A stretch of DNA of 64,000 nt from Aliishimia ponticola (lineage in GTDB: Bacteria > Pseudomonadota > Alphaproteobacteria > Rhodobacterales > Rhodobacteraceae). Both the position numbers and the translations under genes were made by a program. Below the pieces are notes generated by a model, which was not told the DNA's origin, did no database searches, and saw only the letters and a program-made list of their open reading frames with translations. The stretch lies in contig NZ_SRKY01000001.1 of assembly GCF_004803475.1 (NCBI RefSeq), positions 682,001-746,000 on the forward strand, read 5' to 3'. This document shows positions 8,026 to 16,071 of this stretch, piece after piece. How positions within the stretch are numbered: the first letter of the stretch is position 1; each line of letters starts with the position of its first letter.

Positions 8026-9750
8026 CTATAGCACGCGTGCGCGGTATGAGGTTGCCTCGAGCTGAAGCACGTCCGAAAGACTCCCCTCGAGCGTGAAGAA
8101 CCGCGGTTTTTCGGGAAAGTTGAACACGCGAACCAGACGGTAGGCATTCCCCTTTTCTTCGGAAACGGCGACTTCGTTGTTGGAAACGAAAAAAGGCGTC
8201 GCTCGTCCGCTAGTAGTGGTCTTCACTTCTAGGAATACCTCGCTCCCATCAGGATCAAATGATCTGATGTCGTACCCTAGGCCATCACCCAGCTCTTTCG
8301 ATACCCAATTAACACGTTTGGCCAAATCTTCTTTTCCTGCTGCAATAAGTTTCCGGATTTCATACTGATATACAAAGAACTCTCCGGCCTCTCCCAATTT
8401 GCGATTGCGCGCCTCTTTCTCTGCGAAATTTGTTTGCGTTGCGCGCGGTTTCCCTTTCTTTTTTGTCGCTTCCGGTGCCGAGCTGGCCACTGGGGTCGCT
8501 TCGGAAATCTCGTCGAGTTCGCGTTCAACCAAATCCTTGAGATATTCCTCGGAAGGTAACTCAAGTTGCTTTCTGGGTTTCTTTTTGACTGGCTTGCTGG
8601 GCTCCGGCGACTCTTCACCAGCAGCCGGTACTTCCTCCACCTCTTCGGAGTCTCCTTCTAACTCTTCCGTTCCAAACTCGCCGGCTGCGGTGTCAGCCGC
8701 GGCCATTCCGCGTATTTCGTGTTGTGAAGTAATCCAGATTGGGGGAGCAGTATCCAACTCAACTGCTTCAACAGCTTTGTTGGTTGCATCGAACAACTCA
8801 GATTCCAAATCTTGCCATTCACGCAGCAAGCCAGGAAAATCCGCAAAGGCCTCTTCTGCAATTGAAAATATTCCCGGGTTGTCGTTGTTGTTTTGAATAG
8901 CGTTAAGGGTTTCTTCCAGCAGATTGCCTTCGCCTTTCTGAGCGAGTTGTTGGTCTACGTTAATCAGTTCTTGTATCAAACGGCTGCCGCGCGACCGTGC
9001 CGCGCGCGTAAATATTCCGCGCGATGGATTTGCCCAAAAGAGAGCAGCCTTTGTTTTCTCGAAATCATTGACGCCAATCCTCTTTTCAGCAGCGATGTCG
9101 GGAAGTTCGTTCAAGTCGAAATGGATAGTGCGTCCATCGTTCAAATCGAAACGAAGACCGTCAATCGACTGATCGGCAATATAGGGCTCCAAGAGGATCT
9201 CACGCTCATCGCTGTCGAGTGTGTTGATTACTGCGGCTGCAAGATACCGAACTTCATCATCGGTTAAACTGCGCCCTAGGACACTTGCCAACTGATTGTA
9301 GGCGAATTGGAAGACCAATGCGGTGTTGAACCATCGTCCATCAGATTGGAAACCTATGTGCAGAATAAAGATACTTGCAAGACAATCCAGAGCCCGTACA
9401 AGATTTGGGTCGGTGGGATTCTCACGCAGTGCCTTTCCTATAACATATGAGTAGAACCCGAGCTTCGTAGACGGAACTCGACCGTCAACTACAGCCTGCC
9501 AACCAGACGGAAACGAAGCTCCAGCAACTCGAGGCTGAACAATGCGGCCAGAAAGAATACCTAGTTGGTAAGCTTCGCCAGCACGCGTTCTTGGCCCCGC
9601 TCCTGTATCCCCAACTGCCCCTTGGAATCCCCTGACACCCTTATGCTCTCTAGGGGGAACCTCAGAAAGTGGGCCTTCTAGCCAGTCAACCCAGTGGTGC
9701 TTAATTAGCTCATCGATATAAAAAAACAGGAATTGCGAATTTATCGTCAT
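8026..9750 (-). CDS. DUF3883 (NO VEIN C-terminal-like) protein, putative restriction nuclease
   Basis: This protein has 574 residues from the ATG at 9750; an in-frame GTG lies two codons upstream. The N-terminal about 330 residues are unrecognised. Residues about 350-440 form an acidic, low-complexity linker (EELEGDSEEVEEVPAAGEE, then a Lys/Pro-rich stretch). The last about 130 residues match the DUF3883 pattern: NRKLGEAGEFFVYQYE, GYDIRSFDPDGSEVFLEVKTT, NEVAVSEEKGNAYRLVRVF. The D...ExK arrangement (EVK near residue 505) is that of the PD-(D/E)xK nuclease fold. It lies 66 bases downstream of two methyltransferase genes on the same strand, so a restriction-endonuclease role is likely but inferred. 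Confidence 0.8.
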   Translation of the reverse strand: MTINSQFLFFYIDELIKHHWVDWLEGPLSEVPPREHKGVRGFQGAVGDTGAGPRTRAGEAYQLGILSGRIVQPRVAGASFPSGWQAVVDGRVPSTKLGFYSYVIGKALRENPTDPNLVRALDCLASIFILHIGFQSDGRWFNTALVFQFAYNQLASVLGRSLTDDEVRYLAAAVINTLDSDEREILLEPYIADQSIDGLRFDLNDGRTIHFDLNELPDIAAEKRIGVNDFEKTKAALFWANPSRGIFTRAARSRGSRLIQELINVDQQLAQKGEGNLLEETLNAIQNNNDNPGIFSIAEEAFADFPGLLREWQDLESELFDATNKAVEAVELDTAPPIWITSQHEIRGMAAADTAAGEFGTEELEGDSEEVEEVPAAGEESPEPSKPVKKKPRKQLELPSEEYLKDLVERELDEISEATPVASSAPEATKKKGKPRATQTNFAEKEARNRKLGEAGEFFVYQYEIRKLIAAGKEDLAKRVNWVSKELGDGLGYDIRSFDPDGSEVFLEVKTTTSGRATPFFVSNNEVAVSEEKGNAYRLVRVFNFPEKPRFFTLEGSLSDVLQLEATSYRARVL

Positions 9751-9822
9751 CGTCACCGCGCCAGCATGGAATCAATCTCTGGGAGAAGGATGCCATGCTA
9801 CGAACGGCAAGGAAATGAGTGT

Positions 9823-11064
9823 TTAGGGCTTCACAAGACCAAGTACATGTTCGAACTCGATTTTCCCGCCTCGATCACCCCTAGGGATCGAAGTGCGATG
9901 GTCTTTGATCCGATACAGGAAGTACTTTTCCCAATTGTAGCCCAGTTCACCTGCAATTTCCGCGATGACTTGATGAGTCGGAACATCAATGTCGCGAATT
10001 TTGCTGTTTCCGATGATGATGTAATAAGAACCGCCTGATTTCAGCGCTTGAAAAACAGACTGGAGGTTTCGCTTCATATCATCGAAGAAAACCAAAGCCG
10101 TTTTGTACCTAGATTCATCAATCGCCTCAAGTTCCCCAAAGTGTTTCCGGGCGAGTGAAGAAACGAACTCATCGCCAATTACCCGATGGCGGCGAATGCT
10201 CTCTCCAAGTTGCGCGTTGCGGACAGTGCGAATTGCTTGGTCGTCAGCAGTACCGATCCAAGCACTTTCCAGCTTGATACATCGCGTGTAATCCATCGCG
10301 TTAATGTAAGGAGGCGAAGTAATGGCTAGATCAATGGACGTTGAGACATCGAAATCAGTGGCATCCCAACCCTCCCAAACGATTCCATCAAATTTGTGTT
10401 TGCCGGTCTCCAGAACTGCATCGATGTACTTTGGGGCAATTCTCGAAAACTCTTCCATCACTGGCTTCGGCGTTTTCTCGTACTTTTTGGAAATGTAAGG
10501 CTTGAGCGATTGCCGTTCTGCCTTTGAACAAGCCCGAATGATGTCACCGAAAGCGGCAAGAAGAAAGTCGCGAATCTTGCCTTCGTCCGTGAGATCAAAA
10601 ATGGTGGATTTCAACTTAAGCAGGTCAGCGAAGTTCACGTCGTCGAACCAGTAGTCGATATTGGCAAGCTCGGGCTTCAGGGCAATATTTGGTTTCTGCT
10701 TTTGCACCCTTTTTTCAATCTCGGAGACCAAGGACTGCATTTCTTGAATCTCGTGTGAGGAGTACTTTCTAGTTGCTACAGTTGCGATCAACCGCGCGTA
10801 TGGGTCGACCTCCACGCCGTGTACTGAGTTCGCGTAGCGGACAGCTTCAATGGCCGTGGTGCCTGATCCCATGAACGGATCCAACACTTTGATTCCGTTT
10901 GAATTCGACGAATAGTCTTCAAGAATCATACGAGGAACGTATGCGACACTCCGGCAAGGATATCGTCCCCCGACAAAGTGAGGTGATTTTGACAGTGCTC
11001 GGCTGTTTGGGAGCTGAATCTCTGCTCCCCACTGCAACTCTCTAAAATTCGTTGTTGTCTCCAC
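9823..11064 (-). CDS. Amino-type DNA methyltransferase (TSPPY class)
   Basis: This 413-residue SAM-dependent DNA methyltransferase has the AdoMet motif LDPFMGSGTT (residues 61-70) and the catalytic TSPPY motif (249-253), followed by NAMDYTRCIKLESAW. Motif I precedes motif IV with about 180 residues between them, so the target-recognition region probably lies in that interval. TSPPY is typical of N4-cytosine or N6-adenine enzymes. Translation starts at a GTG directly after the TAG of the preceding methyltransferase, with GGAGG a few bases upstream, so the two are coupled. The product would protect the host against the downstream putative nuclease. Confidence 0.9.
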   Translation of the reverse strand: METTTNFRELQWGAEIQLPNSRALSKSPHFVGGRYPCRSVAYVPRMILEDYSSNSNGIKVLDPFMGSGTTAIEAVRYANSVHGVEVDPYARLIATVATRKYSSHEIQEMQSLVSEIEKRVQKQKPNIALKPELANIDYWFDDVNFADLLKLKSTIFDLTDEGKIRDFLLAAFGDIIRACSKAERQSLKPYISKKYEKTPKPVMEEFSRIAPKYIDAVLETGKHKFDGIVWEGWDATDFDVSTSIDLAITSPPYINAMDYTRCIKLESAWIGTADDQAIRTVRNAQLGESIRRHRVIGDEFVSSLARKHFGELEAIDESRYKTALVFFDDMKRNLQSVFQALKSGGSYYIIIGNSKIRDIDVPTHQVIAEIAGELGYNWEKYFLYRIKDHRTSIPRGDRGGKIEFEHVLGLVKP

Positions 11065-12411
11065 CTACGACCTCCGCAACACGACCATGCTCTCGCGCAT
11101 GTATTTCCGGTTGTTCCCAAGTTTTCGAAACTGCTGCGAAGATGGAATGATTCCGCGATAAACGCGGACCTCTTCCACCTCATAGCCTCTACTTCTTCCA
11201 AGCTCGGCTAACAACAGATCGGTGGCGACCGCCACACCACCATAGAAGGAATTTCCGACGACAAAACCAAGCTTGCCACCATTTCTCATTCTCGGCTTCA
11301 GGTTCGTTAAGAGATTTCCGAGGTCAGCAAAATACCCAGATAGCATGCTACCGATTCTCGGGGACCATAGGTCTTGCTCTTCAATGTACGGCCGTATTAT
11401 TTCATCAACGACAGGCACCCCAAATTCGCAATATCTATCCGCCCAAGTTGCGTGCACATGGGAGCGAACGGAAGCCTCTCGAAAAGCCTGTTGATCTGCT
11501 TTCGATTCGAAAAAATCTCCCAGCCAAAGCTCTGACATGTAGATCTTGCTGTAGTCAAAGCAGTTAGCATATGGCGGCGAGGTCAACACCGCGCTAACGT
11601 CTTCAACTTCTTCCGACAGCGAGTCCCCCAAACAAGATCTCTGCAGAAACTCTGGGGGGTAGAAATTCGGTGTTTGCTCGATGTCCGAGGCAAACATCTC
11701 CAAAATCTCGCCCATGAAATGTTTAACGGCCAAAACGCTATCCGTTTCTGCTGTTGGCCATTCATAGTTAGTTTTTCTCTTTACACCATTCCCGGCTTTT
11801 CTATGCGTTGAAAACGGCTCAATCGCACTCAAAAAAGCCAGTTTGAAGAGTGAGCTAATTTTTGGGCAATCGATTTCGCTGAAAAAGCCTTTAGCCCTTA
11901 GCAACGCATCTAGTACCTCCGGTTCGAAATAGCGTTCAACCGTCGTATTATTTGGATTTGAGGCGCGACTGCCAAGTGGCGAATTCGCAAAATCAAGCAG
12001 GTAGCTCTTTAATGATCGCAATTCTTTAGCGCTCATAACCACGGCTTTTGTTCTTGCGACAAAATCAGTTAGTGGGCTCACATCAAAGCCAAGTCCACGA
12101 AAGCCAAGTTCGCCCGCAACCAATGCGGTTGTTCCTGACCCTGAAAATGGATCCACAACCAATCCACCGTTGATGGACACTCTGGTAGTAAGAAATTCTT
12201 CTACAAATGATGGCGAAAACCCTTCTTTGTAGGGGAACCATCGATGCCTCGGCTTTTGCATGGACTCGATGAAGTTCACGGGTGACCGGTAGGTTGTTCG
12301 AGTTGATTTTTCGTTTACCCGAATATCTCGTTCAAGTGCGCGGTAATGACGATACAGGTCACCAACCAGAGAGGCAGATTCCGATTCTGGATTGATGTCC
12401 GATAGTGTCAT
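11065..12411 (-). CDS. Amino-type DNA methyltransferase (TSPPY class), second copy
   Basis: This protein has 448 residues from the ATG at 12411, which is preceded by GGGGTGAG. A GTG at 12531 would add 40 low-complexity residues. The AdoMet motif is VVDPFSGSGTT (about 86-95) and the catalytic motif TSPPY is at 277-281, followed by ANCFDYSKIYMSELW. The layout parallels the adjoining methyltransferase, but sequence similarity outside the motifs is low, so this is not a recent duplication. Two methyltransferases with one nuclease are common where the recognition site is asymmetric and each enzyme modifies one strand. It is the first gene of the three-gene cargo operon. Confidence 0.9.
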   Translation of the reverse strand: MTLSDINPESESASLVGDLYRHYRALERDIRVNEKSTRTTYRSPVNFIESMQKPRHRWFPYKEGFSPSFVEEFLTTRVSINGGLVVDPFSGSGTTALVAGELGFRGLGFDVSPLTDFVARTKAVVMSAKELRSLKSYLLDFANSPLGSRASNPNNTTVERYFEPEVLDALLRAKGFFSEIDCPKISSLFKLAFLSAIEPFSTHRKAGNGVKRKTNYEWPTAETDSVLAVKHFMGEILEMFASDIEQTPNFYPPEFLQRSCLGDSLSEEVEDVSAVLTSPPYANCFDYSKIYMSELWLGDFFESKADQQAFREASVRSHVHATWADRYCEFGVPVVDEIIRPYIEEQDLWSPRIGSMLSGYFADLGNLLTNLKPRMRNGGKLGFVVGNSFYGGVAVATDLLLAELGRSRGYEVEEVRVYRGIIPSSQQFRKLGNNRKYMRESMVVLRRS

Positions 12412-12594
12412 GCTCACCCCGTCGTGATCGTTGTGTTCTTGATTTGGCACCGAATGTGCAGCCTGCGGTACTCCGCATGAAGCACTATCACTATGAAGCA
12501 TTCCCGACGGCTGCACAATATGTCGCGTCACGATATGGCCACGAGACTACCTTGAATTATTGAACAATAGCTTAAGACGGTCGCGTTCAGCCTA

Positions 12595-13314
12595 TCAATG
12601 CCACCCACGCAACGTGCTGACGAGGATCGTCTGGGGCTTCAGGTATTGCGAAGCGAAGCCGCCAACAATCAGCGCAATGCCGAGGTCGCCGTGTCCAGCG
12701 GCTGACCGCGACTGGGTGATGATCTGGTTGCCCGCTGCCGTGGTCTGCATCGTGAACGAGGCCAGGTCGGCTTCGATCTCATCGCGCAGCGGCAGGTCAT
12801 GGGCGAACTTGATGTCCCCGGAGGCGAACAGCACTGCGAGGTTCTCAATCATGAATGTTTTCCCCGCGTTAACGTATCGGGAACCCTTCTTTGACCATTC
12901 CTGCCCGCCTGTCATCTGGATGGCCGAGTGATCGACGTTTTGTTCCCATAGCATGTCCGATACGACGCGCCCGATTGACGTTCCGTCGATTACAAGTTGC
13001 GACTTGCCGCCGAATGGCGGGGCGTTCCGCAGGCGGATCAGGTGATCAACGACCTCCACATAACTGACGCCCCTGAACTTATCTGCATAGACGACCGTCC
13101 GCTCACGAGACCCAAGCACGACACCGCTGCCAGTCGAAACAGGCAGACACTGGTCCTTGATCACAACCGCCGACGAAAAATCGTTCGCTTGACCAAGGTC
13201 TGCACCAATCCAATACCGTTGATACCCCGTCACACGTGGGATAGCGGGGTCTTGGGTTGTTTCGTTCACGACTTCGCCGTTGGCGCGATAACATAGTTTT
13301 GGAGAATGGGACAA
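12595..13314 (-). CDS. Terminase large subunit, nuclease part (second of two overlapping frames)
   Basis: This 239-residue product contains the RNase H-like nuclease domain of phage TerL: YWIGADLGQANDFSSAVVI with the first acidic residue, QLVIDGTSIGRV with the second, and GHGDLGIAL near the C-terminus with the last metal ligand. It has no ATPase motifs. Translation can start at TTG 13314, which has AGGAGG seven bases upstream inside the preceding gene. It overlaps the ATPase frame by 49 bases in a different frame. Together the two products cover one normal TerL of about 490 residues. It may be a genuine two-gene terminase or a frameshifted single gene. Confidence 0.8.
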   Translation of the reverse strand: MSHSPKLCYRANGEVVNETTQDPAIPRVTGYQRYWIGADLGQANDFSSAVVIKDQCLPVSTGSGVVLGSRERTVVYADKFRGVSYVEVVDHLIRLRNAPPFGGKSQLVIDGTSIGRVVSDMLWEQNVDHSAIQMTGGQEWSKKGSRYVNAGKTFMIENLAVLFASGDIKFAHDLPLRDEIEADLASFTMQTTAAGNQIITQSRSAAGHGDLGIALIVGGFASQYLKPQTILVSTLRGWH

Positions 13315-14093
13315 ATTGCGCCCTCCTGACTTGTTGCTTGCTCAATAACGGCGAGGTCGAAGTAGGAGAGACCGTCGCTCAACATTTCGACTTCGACCTC
13401 TTGACGGAAGCGTGTCGCTGACAACTGCGAGCGGAGCCGTTCGACACGCGAGGCAAGGCGCGGGATCGACGTGCCTTTGACGACGATCCGATGCACGTCG
13501 TCTTTGGGTTCGAGGAACAACTCGGCAAAGTGATTGTTCTTGCCCGCAGGCGTTGAGGCGAACACGACCTGCGATGTTCCGTCGTCACGCAGCATTGGTA
13601 GGACCGAAACCACGACGTCTTCGCCACCGTTTTGGCCCGGAAGATATGCGGCCTCGTCGATCTGGATTTCATGCACCGAGTAACCACGGATCGTTGCGCC
13701 AGACGCAGGCACAGCAATGAAGCGGCCGCCGTTTGAGGTTTCTATCTCGGTCTGGGTTGCGCGTTCGACAATCAAATCTGTGGCACGGAGATAGGTCGCC
13801 ACCTTTCTACTAATCTCGCGGGTTTGACGTTCAGCGGGTGCAAGGCAAAGGACCGTGTGTCCGAGTTTCAGCCGACGGACGGCGCGGGTCGCAAGGACGC
13901 ATGACTTGCCCGCCTGACGGCACACACGCATGGCAATCGTTCCAGCAGTCGAGTTGACTGCCTCAAATTGCCAAGGGTCGACTTCCGTCGCGTTCGGAAT
14001 TTCCTGTTGCAGAAAGTGCAGCATTTCCGCTTCGGGGTCGAGGTCACGTTCGACGAGGGTGCAAAAGTCACGGAGGGCATCAAAGGGCATCAC
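13266..14093 (-). CDS. Terminase large subunit, ATPase part (first of two overlapping frames)
   Basis: This 275-residue product has the TerL motor domain: Walker A-like CRQAGKS near residue 58, the strand LGHTVLCLAPAERQTREISRK, Walker B EIQIDEAAYLPG near 145, and the coupling motif FASTPAGKNNHF. The C-terminal region LSDGLSYFDLAVIEQAT normally runs straight into the nuclease domain, but here the frame ends after 23 further residues and the nuclease continues in another frame. The start overlaps the upstream small Cys-rich gene by 14 bases. ATP-driven DNA packaging is the family role. Confidence 0.85.
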   Translation of the reverse strand: MMPFDALRDFCTLVERDLDPEAEMLHFLQQEIPNATEVDPWQFEAVNSTAGTIAMRVCRQAGKSCVLATRAVRRLKLGHTVLCLAPAERQTREISRKVATYLRATDLIVERATQTEIETSNGGRFIAVPASGATIRGYSVHEIQIDEAAYLPGQNGGEDVVVSVLPMLRDDGTSQVVFASTPAGKNNHFAELFLEPKDDVHRIVVKGTSIPRLASRVERLRSQLSATRFRQEVEVEMLSDGLSYFDLAVIEQATSQEGAICPILQNYVIAPTAKS

Positions 14094-14331
14094 TCAACCC
14101 ATGCCGTTGAATGTAACAACCAAGACAACCTTTGCACATTCCGCGAGGCGTCGTGTGACCGTGCTTGCATGGCTGACCTGTGAAATAGACGCGTTTGCCT
14201 TGGTCAACAGCCTGCGGGCGCGTCGCGGGCATGTCGAGCCATTCGGGATGGCCTGCCTCAGTCGCCGCGTTTGAACGGTCGTCCCGCAAGTTGGCATAAT
14301 GATCCCAACCAAGGAAAGTCGTGTGTTTCAC
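14080..14331 (-). CDS. Small phage protein with a His/Cys motif (HNH-like or zinc-binding)
   Basis: This 83-residue protein is read from a GTG at 14331 that overlaps the stop of the terminase small subunit gene (GTGA), showing translational coupling. A longer upstream extension in this frame is antisense-like and improbable. The C-terminal half RVYFTGQPCKHGHTTPRGMCKGCLGCYIQR carries a C..H.H...C..C..C pattern often seen in small phage HNH-type or zinc-ribbon proteins placed beside terminase genes. The complete HNH catalytic core is not evident, so nuclease activity is uncertain. It could assist DNA packaging. Confidence 0.65.
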   Translation of the reverse strand: MKHTTFLGWDHYANLRDDRSNAATEAGHPEWLDMPATRPQAVDQGKRVYFTGQPCKHGHTTPRGMCKGCLGCYIQRHGLSDAL

Positions 14332-14906
14332 AATGCACCCCCTTCTTCCTCGGTCACGCTCAACACGTTGTTGCGCATGTGGCGAAGTAGCGGTTCGCGC
14401 GCGGCGGGAACCTCGGCGCACACATCTTGCAGAATTTTGCGCATAGTCATCCATTCCTTCGACTCCGCCAGCGACAAATTGACGGTCAGTTTCTGAGCAA
14501 GTTTGCCTTGGAGCTGTGCAATGTCGCGCAGGACACGTCGCAACCCCTCCATTGCAGACAAAGCAAACGCCGGGTTATCTTCTTGCTCGGCCTTCGTGAT
14601 CAACTTTTCGACCCTCCGCGCCAGGCTGTCATAGGTGTTCGCAACGTCCATGCGGTCTTCGTTGATGATGCCCGTATCGGCTTCGATCTTCTTGATACGT
14701 TCCCGCGCCAGAATATCACGGCGCATTTCTTCCGTGATCTTGTCGTCGCGATAGCGCTGAACCGTCGAAAAGTTGATGCCGATGCGTTTTGCTATGTCGG
14801 TCAGCGTCCGTCGCTCAAGTACGATGTCCTTGATGATCTCGTTCCGGTCTGGGCGCATGTCGATGATCGCACGACGTCCGCTGTTCTTCTTTCCACCCTG
14901 CGCCAC
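14328..14906 (-). CDS. Probable terminase small subunit
   Basis: This 192-residue protein has an N-terminal DNA-binding helix-turn-helix (ERRTLTDIAKRIGINFSTVQRYRDDK, about residues 31-56). A long helical middle region that should oligomerise follows (about 60-150). It starts at GTG 14906 and is directly upstream of the terminase large subunit genes, with the order small subunit, Cys-rich small protein, ATPase, nuclease. That order and the HTH-plus-helical layout support TerS. Confidence is limited because small terminases diverge strongly. Confidence 0.65.
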   Translation of the reverse strand: MAQGGKKNSGRRAIIDMRPDRNEIIKDIVLERRTLTDIAKRIGINFSTVQRYRDDKITEEMRRDILARERIKKIEADTGIINEDRMDVANTYDSLARRVEKLITKAEQEDNPAFALSAMEGLRRVLRDIAQLQGKLAQKLTVNLSLAESKEWMTMRKILQDVCAEVPAAREPLLRHMRNNVLSVTEEEGGAL

Positions 14907-14967
14907 TATAAAGACTCACCCGATTCATGGCCTTGAAGGGCCAAGGGATTGATCCTGATATCCAAAG

Positions 14968-15621
14968 TTATTCGCCCGATGCAGCGTCTTGTGCCGCCTT
15001 TTCCATGAGGTTGAACTTGGTCCGCGCATGGTCGGGCAGATCATCGAGGGACGAGAACGACCGAACCTTATATCCATCCCGTTCCGCCTGCATCCGACGG
15101 GCGACGAGGCCGCTGCCTGTGTTCATATCGGCCCGCACGTATCGGATGCGTTCGTGGGTATCATCGAAGGTGATTGTCTTCGAAGACATAACAGGATTGC
15201 GGCCAGTGTTGCGCGTTGTCGGGTCGATGTGTTCACTTGCCACCCGCAATTCGACGCCCGCTGCTGCTGCCGCTTCTTTGGCCGCACGGTACTGAACAGG
15301 GTCACGCGCTTGTTCACGAGTGAGGACGTGGGGTGCAGGGCCGGAGCCTGATTGCAGATACACCTTACCGTCAGGGCCACGTGCCATGCCTACGACGTCG
15401 AGGTCACGGCGATCACGTTCGGCGTCGAGATGTTGTTCGAGTGTGTTGGGTTTTGGTTCGGATGCGGGCAGCTCGCGTTTCGCGTCCATCACTTTGTCCA
15501 ACAGGCGACCATTGTGCTCGTGGAGGTCGTCCATCTTTTTCTGCTGGTCTGAAACCGTGGTAGTGAGAATTACAACTTGCTTGATTAGCGCTTGTAGGGC
15601 GGCGGTGGTATCGTCTGGCAT
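14968..15621 (-). CDS. Phage-type protein of unknown function with N-terminal coiled coil
   Basis: This 217-residue protein starts at ATG 15621, with AAGGA nine bases upstream; in-frame codons further upstream lack such a site. Residues about 5-55 are predicted coiled coil (ALQALIKQVVILTTTVSDQQ, then DDLHEHNGRLLDKVMDAKRE). The remainder is charged and soluble, with a repeated RDLDVVGMARGPDGKVYLQ type sequence and a C-terminal helix. It lies 61 bases upstream of the terminase small subunit in the same direction, so it is probably co-transcribed. A scaffold or DNA-binding helper role is possible but not shown. Confidence 0.6.
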   Translation of the reverse strand: MPDDTTAALQALIKQVVILTTTVSDQQKKMDDLHEHNGRLLDKVMDAKRELPASEPKPNTLEQHLDAERDRRDLDVVGMARGPDGKVYLQSGSGPAPHVLTREQARDPVQYRAAKEAAAAAGVELRVASEHIDPTTRNTGRNPVMSSKTITFDDTHERIRYVRADMNTGSGLVARRMQAERDGYKVRSFSSLDDLPDHARTKFNLMEKAAQDAASGE

Positions 15622-15774
15622 TGATGTGGTCCTTGTCCAAAATAAAAGAACGGCACGTGACAAGCACACACCGCCCTTTCATTATTTGGACAGGTTAGGA
15701 TGTACGCATCGCGTGAGTTCAATTTAATTGGCAGGTAGGCGATCTACGACCGCAGAAGCAGGTCTTACCGGGGA

Positions 15775-15969
15775 TCAAATGAGGTGCCGTTGTAAACAGC
15801 GGCAGATAGCTTTGGCTGCTACGGTCATGCCATCAGCTTTACCAAAACCGAAGACCAACCAGCTCGGATGAGAAGCGATTGGCGGTGTTGAGCCCAAACC
15901 CACGACATTTTGCAACGCAACGAATGACGGCTTTTTCTGGCCTGTCTCAAAACTCGTCACTTTGCTCAT
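15775..15969 (-). CDS. Possible small protein or gene remnant
   Basis: The frame encodes 64 residues beginning MSKVTSFETGQKKPSFVALQ and containing STPPIASHPSWLVFGFGKADG, which reads like protein rather than random sequence. There is no ribosome-binding site before the ATG, and the flanking 400 bases (15670-16071) hold no other gene. It contains one copy of the island 10-mer TTTTGCAACG at 15908-15917. It may be the remnant of a longer gene. Confidence 0.3.
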   Translation of the reverse strand: MSKVTSFETGQKKPSFVALQNVVGLGSTPPIASHPSWLVFGFGKADGMTVAAKAICRCLQRHLI

Positions 15970-16071
15970 GCATTGAGTGATCAGTTCCAAGGTAGAGTTT
16001 GATCGTAACCAATTAGGATCAATCAACCAGTCGCAAGCCTGTCCGATTAGTATCTTTGGGAAGCACGTATC

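Noticed and set aside
13266-13314. Programmed -1 frameshift joining the two terminase frames
   Set aside because: No canonical slippery heptamer is seen in the overlap, and the nuclease frame has its own strong ribosome-binding site and TTG start.
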